Below are positions 1 through 5,937 of a DNA stretch of 6,201 nucleotides, in pieces. The position numbers were made by a program, and so were the translations under genes. The DNA comes from Halothiobacillus neapolitanus (GTDB lineage Bacteria; Pseudomonadota; Gammaproteobacteria; Halothiobacillales; Halothiobacillaceae), in assembly GCA_020722165.1 (NCBI GenBank), contig DYLI01000098.1, positions 1 through 6,201 on the forward strand, written 5' to 3'. The notes under the pieces are model-generated. The model was not told the DNA's origin. It worked only from the letters and a program-made list of their open reading frames with translations, and searched no databases. Position 1 is the stretch's first letter, and each line of letters opens with the position of its first letter.

Positions 1-1289
1 CCATGCTGCTGCATGGTTTTGGGATCGTAGATATTGCGGCCATCGAAAATGAGCGGCGTTTTGAGGCTATTGAAGGCATCAAAATTGGGTGAGCGGAAGA
101 TTTTCCATTCGGTAACGATGGCGAGGGTATCGGCACCTTTTAACGCTGCATCGGGATGCTCGCACAGGCACAGGTCGTCGCGTTGACCGTAAATACGCTG
201 GCATTCGTCCATCGCCACGGGGTCGTAGGCTTGCACACGTGCGCCCGCAGTCCACAGGCTTTCGAGCAATACGCGACTGGAAGCTTCTCGCATGTCATCA
301 GTATTGGGTTTGAAGGCCAGTCCCCATACGGCAATGATTTTGTCTTTTAGGTTGCAGTTGAAGTGGCGATTGATTTTGTCGAACAGGACGTTCTTTTGCG
401 CATCGTTGCGTGCTTCGACCGCGCTGAGTACTTTGGCATCAAAGCCGACATCGCGCGCCGCGCGCTCCAAGGCTTTGACATCTTTGGGAAAGCAGGAACC
501 GCCGTAGCCGCAACCGGGGTAAATGAAGTGGTAGCCGATGCGCGGGTCGGAGCCTATGCCTATCCGTACATTCTCAATATCAGCTCCCAGGCGTTCTGCG
601 AGCATGGCCATTTCGTTCATAAAGCTGATTTTGGTGGCCAGCATAGCATTGGCGGCATATTTGGTGAGTTCTGCCGAGCGGATGTCCATAACAATCATTT
701 TGTCGTGGTTGCGGCTGAACGGTGCATAAAGTTCACGCATTTTGGCGGTGGCTTCGGCGCTGTCGGTGCCGATGATAATGCGGTCGGGCTTCATAAAGTC
801 TTCAATGGCCGCGCCTTCTTTTAGGAATTCGGGGTTGGATACGATATGAAAGTCCACCGCACTATCTCGTTGTGCAAGGATGTTTTGCATAGTGGCGCGC
901 ACTTTGTCGCCCGTGCCCACGGGGACAGTGGATTTGTCGACAATGATCTTCGCGCTAGTCATGTGTTCGGCGATGGTTTTTGCCACGCTTAAAACATAAC
1001 TCAAATCGGCAGAGCCATCCTCGTCGGGCGGCGTGCCTACGGCGATGAACTGCATCTCGGCGTGGGCAACGGCGCGTTCCATGTCGGTTGTGAAGTCGAT
1101 GCGGCCAAGCTTCATCACGCGCTTGATGATGTCATCGAGGCCAGGTTCGTGGATCGGCAGGATGCCTTGTTTGAGGCGTTCGATTTTGCCTGCATCAACG
1201 TCAACGCAGAGTACGTCGTTGCCGACATCGGCAAGACAGGCGCCCGTGACTAATCCAACATAACCTGAGCCAAAAACGGTGACTTTCAT
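1..1289 (-). CDS. ugd: UDP-glucose 6-dehydrogenase, 3' end beyond the window
   Basis: This cytoplasmic enzyme oxidises UDP-glucose to UDP-glucuronate with two NAD+, supplying uronic acids for capsule, exopolysaccharide or LPS. About 429 codons are visible. The frame stays open to the left edge, so the last few residues are missing; bacterial members usually run about 430-460 residues. The N-terminus MKVTVFGSGYVGLVTGACLA is the Rossmann NAD-binding start (GxGxxG, residues 7-12). HEPG lies near residues 47-50 and STVPVGT near 120-126. The helix containing K210 (ELTKYAANAMLATK) follows. The active-site motif GYGGSCFPKD spans residues 261-270, with the catalytic cysteine at 266 and the aspartate at 270. 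The UDP-binding C-terminal domain ends with FDGRNIYDP near the edge. The start is the ATG at 1289, with AGGA seven bases upstream. It is last in the purM-purN-epimerase row, and the next gene's product uses its product. The family call is very secure. UDP-N-acetyl sugar dehydrogenases are more distant alternatives. Confidence 0.96.
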   Translation of the reverse strand, partial: MKVTVFGSGYVGLVTGACLADVGNDVLCVDVDAGKIERLKQGILPIHEPGLDDIIKRVMKLGRIDFTTDMERAVAHAEMQFIAVGTPPDEDGSADLSYVLSVAKTIAEHMTSAKIIVDKSTVPVGTGDKVRATMQNILAQRDSAVDFHIVSNPEFLKEGAAIEDFMKPDRIIIGTDSAEATAKMRELYAPFSRNHDKMIVMDIRSAELTKYAANAMLATKISFMNEMAMLAERLGADIENVRIGIGSDPRIGYHFIYPGCGYGGSCFPKDVKALERAARDVGFDAKVLSAVEARNDAQKNVLFDKINRHFNCNLKDKIIAVWGLAFKPNTDDMREASSRVLLESLWTAGARVQAYDPVAMDECQRIYGQRDDLCLCEHPDAALKGADTLAIVTEWKIFRSPNFDAFNSLKTPLIFDGRNIYDPKTMQQH

Positions 1290-1296
1290 CGGTGTG

Positions 1297-1300
1297 TCCT
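1297..1300 (-). promoter_or_regulatory. Shine-Dalgarno site of ugd
   Basis: Read on the minus strand this is AGGA, seven bases before the ATG at 1289. It fixes the start of ugd and gives the gene its own ribosome entry. The next gene in the row, by contrast, appears to rely on coupling to purN. The 39-bp gap between the epimerase stop and this ATG shows no clear terminator hairpin, so co-transcription is likely. Confidence 0.6.
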
Positions 1301-1328
1301 AGGGTTTTACATGTTCAATCGTGGCAAA

Positions 1329-2333
1329 TTATTGTGTGAAATGTTTATACCATGCGGCGAAATGCTGCAAACCCGTTTCGATCGTGGTGCTGGGTGCAAA
1401 GCCGGTGTCGTGCATTAAATCGCTCACGTCTGCATAGGTGGCGGGTACATCGCCTGCTTGCATGGGGCGCATGATTTTTTCGGCTTTGCGCCCTAATGCA
1501 GCTTCAAGCGCGTCGATAAAGCGCGATAAGGCGACCGGATTATTGTTGCCGATGTTGTAAAGGCGATAGGGTGCGGGGCTGCTGCTTGGGTCGGGTTGTG
1601 TGCCATTCCAGTTGGGATTGGGCGCGGGCGGGCGGTCGAGCACGCGCAGCACGCCTTCGACAATGTCGTCGATGTAGGTGAAGTCGCGCTGCATCTGGCC
1701 GTGGTTGTAAACCTCAATCGGACGGCCTGCGAGGATGGCTTGGGTGAATTTGTAGTAAGCCATGTCGGGGCGACCCCAAGGGCCGTAAACGGTGAAAAAG
1801 CGCAGTCCAGTGGTAGGCAGGCGATAGAGATGTGAGTAGCTGTGCGCCATCAATTCGTTAGCTTTTTTGGTGGCCGCGTAAAGGCTGATGGGGTGGTCAA
1901 CATTGTGCTGTGTTGAGTATGGCATGGCGGTGTTGAGGCCATACACCGAGCTGCTGGAGGCGTACACGAGATGCTCGATGTCGTGATGGCGGCAGCCTTC
2001 GAGGATGTTGATGAAGCCGACAAGATTACTGTCCACGTAGGCGTGCGGATGGTCGATGGAGTAGCGCACGCCGGCTTGGGCGGCGAGATGAATCACGCGC
2101 TGTGGCTTGTGTTGTGCGAATAGCGCGCTCATGGCATTGCGATCGCTCAGTTCGCCCTGGATGAATTGGAAATTAGCGTGTGCGCCGATCTGTGCGAGGC
2201 GGGCGTGTTTGAGTTTGACATCGTAATAATCGTTGAGGTTATCGAGGCCAATGACGTGCTCGCCGCGCGCGAGCAGGGCTTGAGTGACATAAAAGCCGAT
2301 AAACCCGGCCGCACCGGTGACAAGAATGCTCAT
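1329..2333 (-). CDS. UDP-glucuronate 4-epimerase-like SDR enzyme
   Basis: This is a 334-residue extended short-chain dehydrogenase/reductase of the sugar-nucleotide epimerase family. It most resembles UDP-glucuronate 4-epimerases (CapI/LspL type), which convert UDP-glucuronate to UDP-galacturonate with bound NAD+. The NAD-binding motif GAAGFIG is at residues 7-13, followed by GLDNLNDYYD (29-38), HLAAQAGVRYS (82-92) and the serine-rich SSSSVYG (126-132). The catalytic YAATK, the YxxxK pair, has Y152 and K156. The FFTVYGPWGRPDMA segment (179-192) and MQRDFTYIDD (214-223) are typical of this subgroup. The neighbouring ugd makes the predicted substrate, which supports glucuronate over glucose specificity; this remains inference. 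The ATG at 2333 overlaps the purN stop as ATGA and has no strong ribosome-binding site, so translation is probably coupled to purN. A UDP-glucose 4-epimerase or a 4,6-dehydratase would be the alternatives, but the motifs fit them less well. Confidence 0.9.
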   Translation of the reverse strand: MSILVTGAAGFIGFYVTQALLARGEHVIGLDNLNDYYDVKLKHARLAQIGAHANFQFIQGELSDRNAMSALFAQHKPQRVIHLAAQAGVRYSIDHPHAYVDSNLVGFINILEGCRHHDIEHLVYASSSSVYGLNTAMPYSTQHNVDHPISLYAATKKANELMAHSYSHLYRLPTTGLRFFTVYGPWGRPDMAYYKFTQAILAGRPIEVYNHGQMQRDFTYIDDIVEGVLRVLDRPPAPNPNWNGTQPDPSSSPAPYRLYNIGNNNPVALSRFIDALEAALGRKAEKIMRPMQAGDVPATYADVSDLMHDTGFAPSTTIETGLQHFAAWYKHFTQ

Positions 2334-2908
2334 GGCGTGTTTTGCTCACAAATCATGCGCACGGCGCGCGGGTAAAGTTGGTGTTCAATCTGGTGGACGC
2401 GCTGTTGTAGCGTGTCGGCGGTGTCATTCGCCAATACCGGGATGCGGCTTTGCAGAATAATGGGGCCTTCGTCCACATTTTCGGTCACAAAATGCACTGT
2501 TGCGCCATGTTCTGTGTCTCCTGCTTCAAGGGCGCGGGCGTGCGTGTGCAGGCCGGGGTATTTGGGCAGGAGCGAAGGGTGAATGTTGACCATCTTGCCC
2601 ACAAAGTGGCGCACGAAGGCGGGCGTGAGGATACGCATGAAGCCTGCGAGCACCACCAAATCCGGCATGTAGGCATCAATGCGCGCCATCAGTGCGGCAT
2701 CAAAATCCTCGCGCTCGGCGAAGTCTCTATGGCTGAGATGTTCAGTGGGGATATTGGCATTGCGTGCCCGTTCAAGGCCATAAGCTTCGGCACGGTTGCT
2801 GATGACCGCAACGATCTGGCCGCCGCCGAGTTCAGCGCGTTGTTGCGCGTCGATCAGGGCTTGCAGGTTGCTGCCGTGGCCGGAAATGAGGACGACGATG
2901 CGGGTCAT
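2330..2908 (-). CDS. purN: phosphoribosylglycinamide formyltransferase (GART 1)
   Basis: PurN transfers the formyl group of 10-formyltetrahydrofolate to glycinamide ribonucleotide, the third step of de novo purine synthesis in the cytoplasm. The 192-residue protein has the usual family length. The phosphate-binding loop ISGHGSNLQ is at residues 8-16; E. coli has GNGSN, so the second position is changed to His. The folate and catalytic segment VLAGFMRIL spans 86-94. The active-site triad is visible as N108 and H110 in MVNIHPSLLPKYPG, plus D146 in ENVDEGPI. An in-frame ATG at 2965 would add 19 residues without family support. The start chosen is the ATG at 2908, which shares one base with the purM stop (TAATG), a classic reinitiation arrangement. 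The stop overlaps the epimerase ATG by four bases. The sequence call is very secure. Confidence 0.97.
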   Translation of the reverse strand: MTRIVVLISGHGSNLQALIDAQQRAELGGGQIVAVISNRAEAYGLERARNANIPTEHLSHRDFAEREDFDAALMARIDAYMPDLVVLAGFMRILTPAFVRHFVGKMVNIHPSLLPKYPGLHTHARALEAGDTEHGATVHFVTENVDEGPIILQSRIPVLANDTADTLQQRVHQIEHQLYPRAVRMICEQNTP

Positions 2909-3960
2909 TAAATAAGAATCACACCTTCGTTGCCGCCGCGCTTGACCATGCGCCCCATAACCCACGGACGCTCACCAGCGGCTTGCAAGCGTGCGATGAG
3001 GGCATCGACTTTATCCGGCGCGACCATCAGGGTCATGCCCACGCCGTTGTTAAATGTGCGGTACATTTCATGTGCTGCGACATTGCCGCCTTCACGAATC
3101 CACTGGAACACAGGTGCGGGTGTCCATGAGGCGGTATTGACCTCGGCGGCAAGCGCTTCGCCATACACGCGCGGCAGGTTCTCGGTCAGACCGCCGCCGG
3201 TAATGTGACACAGGCCATGAATGCCGGAATCAGCATCACGCAACAGCGGCAACAGGCTCTTCACATAAATCCGCGTTGGCGCGAGAAGGGCATCCGCCAG
3301 ACTCACCTCGCCACAAGGTTGGTTCAAATCGGCTCCCGTGACCGCCAATACCTTGCGAATCAGCGAATAGCCATTGGAATGCGCGCCGGAAGAGGGCAGG
3401 CCGATCAGCACGTCACCTTCAGCAACCTGCGTGCCATCCAGCATCTGGTCTTTCTCGACGATGCCCACGGTGAAACCAGCGAGGTCATAATCGCCTTCTT
3501 CATACATGCCCGGCATTTCCGCCGTTTCGCCGCCCACCAGCGCACAGCCCGCTAGCTCACAACCTGCGGCGATGCCGGTGACGACGCGTGCTGCCACATC
3601 AACGGACAGCTTACCGGTGGCATAATAATCAAGGAAAAACAAAGGCTCCGCGCCTTGCACAAGAATATCGTTAACGCACATGGCGACCAGATCAATGCCG
3701 ATATGGTCGTGACGATCCAAGTCGATGGCTAGACGCAACTTCGTGCCGACGCCATCAGTTCCCGAAACCAGTACGGGCTTTTTGTAGCCTTCCGGCAACT
3801 CGAACAACGCGCCAAAGCCGCCGAGCCCACCCAAAACCCCAGGACGACGGGTGCGCGCCACAGCGGGTTTGATGCGCTCGACCAGCGCATTGCCTGCGTC
3901 AATATCAACACCGGCGTCGCGGTAGCTAAGGGCGTTTGAGTCGGCGGAAGTAGAGTTCAT
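2908..3960 (-). CDS. purM: phosphoribosylformylglycinamidine cyclo-ligase (AIR synthetase)
   Basis: PurM closes the imidazole ring of the purine precursor, turning FGAM plus ATP into aminoimidazole ribonucleotide (step five of de novo synthesis). From the ATG at 3960 it has 350 residues, against 345 in E. coli. The signature LSYRDAGVDIDAGN is at 11-24 and the glycine-rich GGLGGFGAL at 44-52. The ATP-loop segment VSGTDGVGTKL is at 65-75 and VGGETAEMPGMY at 142-153. HITGGGLTENLPRV and MYRTFNNGVGM follow in the C-terminal AIRS domain. In-frame ATGs at 4002 and 3969 would lengthen the N-terminus. I prefer 3960 because conserved sequence begins shortly after it and a candidate -10 hexamer lies over the 4002 codon. 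No start has a strong Shine-Dalgarno. It is first in the leftward row, is coupled to purN, and is divergent from the phosphatidyltransferase gene. Confidence 0.96.
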   Translation of the reverse strand: MNSTSADSNALSYRDAGVDIDAGNALVERIKPAVARTRRPGVLGGLGGFGALFELPEGYKKPVLVSGTDGVGTKLRLAIDLDRHDHIGIDLVAMCVNDILVQGAEPLFFLDYYATGKLSVDVAARVVTGIAAGCELAGCALVGGETAEMPGMYEEGDYDLAGFTVGIVEKDQMLDGTQVAEGDVLIGLPSSGAHSNGYSLIRKVLAVTGADLNQPCGEVSLADALLAPTRIYVKSLLPLLRDADSGIHGLCHITGGGLTENLPRVYGEALAAEVNTASWTPAPVFQWIREGGNVAAHEMYRTFNNGVGMTLMVAPDKVDALIARLQAAGERPWVMGRMVKRGGNEGVILI

Positions 3961-4028
3961 GGTGTGCATATTGGGGCTTAAATCGGGTGTGCTATTGTAC
4001 ATGCCAAGTGAATAAAAAGAGTGCCACT
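3961..4028. promoter_or_regulatory. divergent promoter region, purM row and phosphatidyltransferase-hda
   Basis: This 68-bp gap is the only non-coding space between the two divergent blocks, so both should start from here or from just inside the first codons. On the minus strand, TACAAT (3999 to 3994) is a five-of-six match to a -10 box for purM, but I find no good -35. On the plus strand, TTGGGG (3971-3976) and TATTGT (3993-3998) are a weak pair with a 16-bp spacer. The -10 candidates lie on the same bases, next to a TGTACA palindrome at 3996-4001. I see no recognisable PurR operator. Position is the main evidence; the motifs are weak. Confidence 0.4.
4017..4021 (+). promoter_or_regulatory. 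Shine-Dalgarno site deciding the phosphatidyltransferase start
   Basis: AAGAG lies seven bases before the GTG at 4029. This favours that GTG over the earlier in-frame GTGs at 3987 and 4008. The protein from 4029 begins with the LPNLITLAR stretch usual at the N-terminus of this family, while the longer form would add a cysteine-rich leader with no family support. Confidence 0.5.
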
Positions 4029-4580
4029 GTGCTCAAACATCTGCCCAATTTGATTACGCTGGCGCGTATGGCGCTGATTCCGTGGATTGCGCTGGCTTTA
4101 TATGAGGCGCGCTACGCGGAGGCGTTCGCCTTATTTGCGCTCGCGGCGTTTAGCGACGGTGTGGATGGCTTTCTGGCGCGGCGCTTTGGCTGGACCAGTC
4201 GTTTGGGCGCGATTCTCGACCCGCTGGCCGATAAGGGTATGATTCTGGCGGCTCTTTTGGCGCTGGTTATGGCGCAGGTATTGCCTGTGTGGTTGTTTGT
4301 TATGTTGCTGCTGCGTGATCTTTCGATTGTGGCTTTGGCAACGCATTACAACTTTTTCGTGCGCCGTGGCTTTGTGCCTCGCCCGTCTATCCTTGGCAAG
4401 CTGCATACCGTGCTCGTCGCCGCGCTGATATTGGTGGTGATTCTTGACGCATGGCAGGGCTGGGGGCTGGATAGTTTGCGCGATGGGCTGTTGATCGTGG
4501 TTGCCCTGTTCACCGTGGTCAGCGGTGTTGATTACTACGTTCAATATCGCCGCTTGCCGGGCAAGGATGCCGCCCCTTGA
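4029..4580 (+). CDS. CDP-alcohol phosphatidyltransferase (PgsA or cardiolipin synthase type)
   Basis: This is an integral inner-membrane enzyme that displaces CMP from a CDP-linked lipid with an alcohol, in phospholipid head-group synthesis. From the GTG at 4029 it has 183 residues, the length of PgsA-type proteins. The complete family signature is present as DGVDGFLAR (43-51) then G60, D64 and D68. This gives the pattern D-x2-D-G-x2-A-R-x8-G-x3-D-x3-D that binds the divalent metal and CDP. Several hydrophobic stretches fit membrane helices, near 8-25, 29-42, 70-102, 126-141 and 152-170. The acceptor is uncertain. Glycerol-3-phosphate (PgsA) and phosphatidylglycerol (eukaryote-type cardiolipin synthase) are both possible. 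The RDLSIV and PSILGKLHT segments differ from the REI and TTAQ segments I recall for E. coli PgsA. Its stop overlaps the hda start (TTGA), so the two are probably co-translated. The family is secure, the exact substrate is not. Confidence 0.88.
   Translation: MLKHLPNLITLARMALIPWIALALYEARYAEAFALFALAAFSDGVDGFLARRFGWTSRLGAILDPLADKGMILAALLALVMAQVLPVWLFVMLLLRDLSIVALATHYNFFVRRGFVPRPSILGKLHTVLVAALILVVILDAWQGWGLDSLRDGLLIVVALFTVVSGVDYYVQYRRLPGKDAAP
4563..4567 (+). promoter_or_regulatory. Shine-Dalgarno site of hda
   Basis: AAGGA sits nine bases before the TTG at 4577, inside the last codons of the phosphatidyltransferase gene. It supports the rare TTG start over the in-frame GTG at 4589, from which the site would be 21 bases away. 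A weak start codon here would suit low, coupled expression of Hda, which is inference. Confidence 0.5.
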
Positions 4581-5266
4581 GCGCTGCCGTGCAAAGCGTT
4601 TTTGACTTTGGTACACAAGCGCAACATACCTTTGAGCAATTTGTGCCGGGCGCGAATGCCGTCGCCTTAGGTTTGGTGATGCGTCTGGCCGAACGGATGG
4701 GCGAGCCGCAACTTTATGTCTGGGGCGCACCGGGAAGCGGCAAAACCCATGTACTGCAAGCCGCCTGTCAACGCATGGGTGCGCAGGGTTTGCCTGCGGC
4801 TTATCTGTCGCTGGCCGAAGCGTTGCATCCGGGGGTACTGGATGGATTGGAACAGCTTGCCTTGGTCGCGCTCGATGATATTCAGGCCGTCATGGGGCAG
4901 GAAGCATGGGAGCTCGCCTTGTTTGATCTGATTAACCGCCTGCGTGAGCAGCACGTCCCCCTGCTTTTGTCGGCGGATGCCCCGCCTTCTAGCCTGGCGG
5001 TGCGCCTACCGGATTTGGCCTCGCGCCTAGCCTGGGGGCCGGTATTGCGGCTGGAGGTTTTGGATGACGCAGGCAAGCGTGAGGTTCTGCGCACCCACGC
5101 AGCGGAGCGCGGCATGGAGCTACCCGACGAAGTGATTGATTTCATGTTCGCGCTTTTGCCGCGTGGTTTGCCTAGCCTGCTGGCGGGGTTGGAGCAGCTT
5201 GACCGTGCTTCAATGCAGCGCAAAAGGCGCGTGACCTTGCCGCTGGCGAGGGAGGTTTTGGCATGA
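4577..5266 (+). CDS. hda: DnaA regulatory inactivator Hda
   Basis: Hda is a short AAA+ protein related to the central part of DnaA. Bound to the DNA-loaded sliding clamp, it stimulates ATP hydrolysis by DnaA and so prevents re-initiation at the origin. The product has 229 residues, close to the E. coli length, and lacks the DnaA DNA-binding domain IV. Walker A is GAPGSGKT (50-57) and Walker B is LVALDDIQ (96-103). LLLSADAPPSSL (129-140) is the sensor 1 region. LASRLAWG (148-155) is the box VII segment, with the likely arginine finger at R150. GLPSLLAGLEQLDRASM (197-213) is the C-terminal lid, close to Hda proteins. The N-terminus has QSVFDF (6-11), which could be a divergent clamp-binding motif. 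It starts with TTG, overlapping the upstream stop by four bases. A DnaA fragment or another DnaA-like ATPase is unlikely given the length and the lid. Confidence 0.94.
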   Translation: MSAAVQSVFDFGTQAQHTFEQFVPGANAVALGLVMRLAERMGEPQLYVWGAPGSGKTHVLQAACQRMGAQGLPAAYLSLAEALHPGVLDGLEQLALVALDDIQAVMGQEAWELALFDLINRLREQHVPLLLSADAPPSSLAVRLPDLASRLAWGPVLRLEVLDDAGKREVLRTHAAERGMELPDEVIDFMFALLPRGLPSLLAGLEQLDRASMQRKRRVTLPLAREVLA

Positions 5267-5286
5267 ATCTTTGTTGTGCTAACTGA
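5263..5286 (+). pseudogene. possible stump of a gene formerly following hda
   Basis: The hda stop overlaps an ATG as ATGA, the same coupling used elsewhere in this window. That ATG opens only seven codons (MNLCCAN) before TGA. In some proteobacteria I recall hda being followed by a HAD-family phosphatase whose protein begins MNL. The stump may therefore be the first codons of such a gene, with the rest lost at the junction with the accessory DNA to the right. Three residues are too few to prove this, and the ATGA may be chance. Confidence 0.2.
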
Positions 5287-5290
5287 AAAC

Positions 5291-5322
5291 TTGACTTTAA
5301 TTATTTTTGTAACAACATTAAA
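5291..5322 (+). promoter_or_regulatory. candidate promoter and operator of the brnTA pair
   Basis: This AT-rich stretch contrasts with the GC-rich genes on both sides. It has a near-consensus -35 hexamer, TTGACT at 5291-5296, but only a poor -10 candidate (CATTAA at 5316-5321, 19-bp spacer). Two small symmetric elements are present: TTGT-A-ACAA at 5307-5315, and TTTAAT (5296-5301) with ATTAAA (5317-5322). BrnA-type antitoxins are ribbon-helix-helix repressors of their own promoters, so an operator is expected here. The assignment of these particular repeats is inference, since short AT-rich symmetry arises easily by chance. Confidence 0.35.
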
Positions 5323-5324
5323 AA

Positions 5325-5627
5325 ATGAACACGCGCTTTGTTTGGGATGTTGCCAAGTGTGAATCCAATCTCGACAAGCACGGTTTGGATTTTATTGATG
5401 CCGTGATGGTGTTGGAAAGCCCTTATCGGCTTGATGTGGAGAGCGTGCGCGGCGGTGAAATACGGACGCAATCGTTCGCCTATGTATTTGAAGTGTTGTC
5501 CGTTTTGACGGTGGTGCATGTGGCGCGTGCAGATACCTTGCGGATTATCAGCTTTCGCCTAGCAAGTATTGATGAAAGGAGTGCCTACCATGAGTGGCTT
5601 GAAACAGACTTCAATGACAGCGAATGA
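5325..5627 (+). CDS. brnT: BrnT family toxin
   Basis: This is a 100-residue protein of the BrnT (DUF497) family, the RelE-like ribonuclease toxin of type II BrnT/BrnA modules. It inhibits translation by cutting RNA and is neutralised by binding BrnA. The family pattern is clear. FVWDVAKCESNLDKHGLDF (5-23) matches the F-x-WD-x2-K-x3-N-x2-KHG-x2-F opening. The closing RIISFRLASIDERSAYHEW (73-91) matches the RIIS-x-R-x-A-x3-ER-x2-Y ending. The middle, with its SVLTVVHVARAD strand (59-70), fits the expected beta sheet. The ATG at 5325 has no good Shine-Dalgarno, which could hold toxin synthesis low. The antitoxin gene begins inside its 3' end with a 38-bp overlap. Activity has to be tested, but nothing in the length or motifs suggests decay. 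Confidence 0.88.
   Translation: MNTRFVWDVAKCESNLDKHGLDFIDAVMVLESPYRLDVESVRGGEIRTQSFAYVFEVLSVLTVVHVARADTLRIISFRLASIDERSAYHEWLETDFNDSE
5575..5581 (+). promoter_or_regulatory. strong Shine-Dalgarno site of brnA, inside brnT
   Basis: AAAGGAG lies eight bases before the ATG at 5590, within the last coding part of brnT. It decides the brnA start over the in-frame TTG at 5569 and the ATG at 5572. The contrast with the poorly led brnT would favour excess antitoxin from a shared mRNA. Confidence 0.65.
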
Positions 5628-5928
5628 CATGCTCGCTGCCCGCGAGCGTGGTGAAAGCAAGACCGATTTGGCCAAAGTTCGCGCCGCAGCGCCGTATTTT
5701 TGGAGTGGCGAGAGCGAGGAAGAGCGCTCCTTGAGCCGTGCAGAGATGCAAGCAGGGATTGAAAGTTACCGCCGCAAGCGCGGTCGCCCCAGCGGGAGCT
5801 GCAAAGAGTCAACCACGATTCGGTTCGATCGCGACATTCTGGAAGCCTTCCGCGCAGGCGGTGCAGGCTGGCAAACCCGCATCAATGCGGCGCTGCGCGA
5901 CTGGCTTAAAACCCATTCGTCGGTTTAG
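5590..5928 (+). CDS. brnA: BrnA family antitoxin
   Basis: This 112-residue protein is a BrnA-type antitoxin that binds BrnT and represses the operon. The C-terminal ribbon-helix-helix is well marked. The strand STTIRFD (74-80) is followed by helix 1 at RDILEAFRAG (81-90). GAGWQTRINAALRDWLKTH (91-109) is helix 2, with the GWQTRIN turn typical of this family. A basic GRP segment (65-67) precedes it, as often seen. The N-terminal 60 residues are charged and probably helical, with the toxin-wrapping role expected for such tails. That N-terminal part resembles known antitoxins less than the C-terminal part does. It overlaps brnT by 38 bp in another frame, and another small gene follows after 9 bp. 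Other ribbon-helix-helix antitoxin families are conceivable, but the BrnT partner settles it. Confidence 0.87.
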   Translation: MSGLKQTSMTANDMLAARERGESKTDLAKVRAAAPYFWSGESEEERSLSRAEMQAGIESYRRKRGRPSGSCKESTTIRFDRDILEAFRAGGAGWQTRINAALRDWLKTHSSV

Positions 5929-5937
5929 TTCTGCGCC

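Noticed and set aside
363..824. 153-codon plus-strand open frame inside ugd
   Set aside because: It is antisense to strongly conserved Ugd sequence including the GYGGSCFPKD active site. The long frame follows from codon bias and shows no family motif.
2450..2911. 153-codon plus-strand open frame over purN
   Set aside because: It is complementary to the PurN active-site region. The peptide is rich in His and Cys in the way of antisense frames and has no recognisable domain.
2909..2965. longer purN start at 2965
   Set aside because: The added 19 residues overlap the end of purM and have no family support. The coupled TAATG start at 2908 gives the normal length.
3961..4002. longer purM start at 4002
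   Set aside because: The extra N-terminus is not shared with PurM proteins and would run through the likely -10 region. The start at 3960 gives about the usual length.
3961..4028. PurR-type operator before purM
   Set aside because: No ACGCAAACGTTTGCGT-like palindrome is present in the intergenic region.
4131..4730. 199-codon minus-strand open frame over the phosphatidyltransferase and hda
   Set aside because: It crosses two well-identified plus-strand genes, and its product is an unstructured Arg/Gln/His-rich sequence typical of an antisense shadow.
4882..5223. 113-codon minus-strand open frame inside hda
   Set aside because: It lies opposite the conserved Hda sensor and lid segments, and its Ser/Arg-rich product has no domain.
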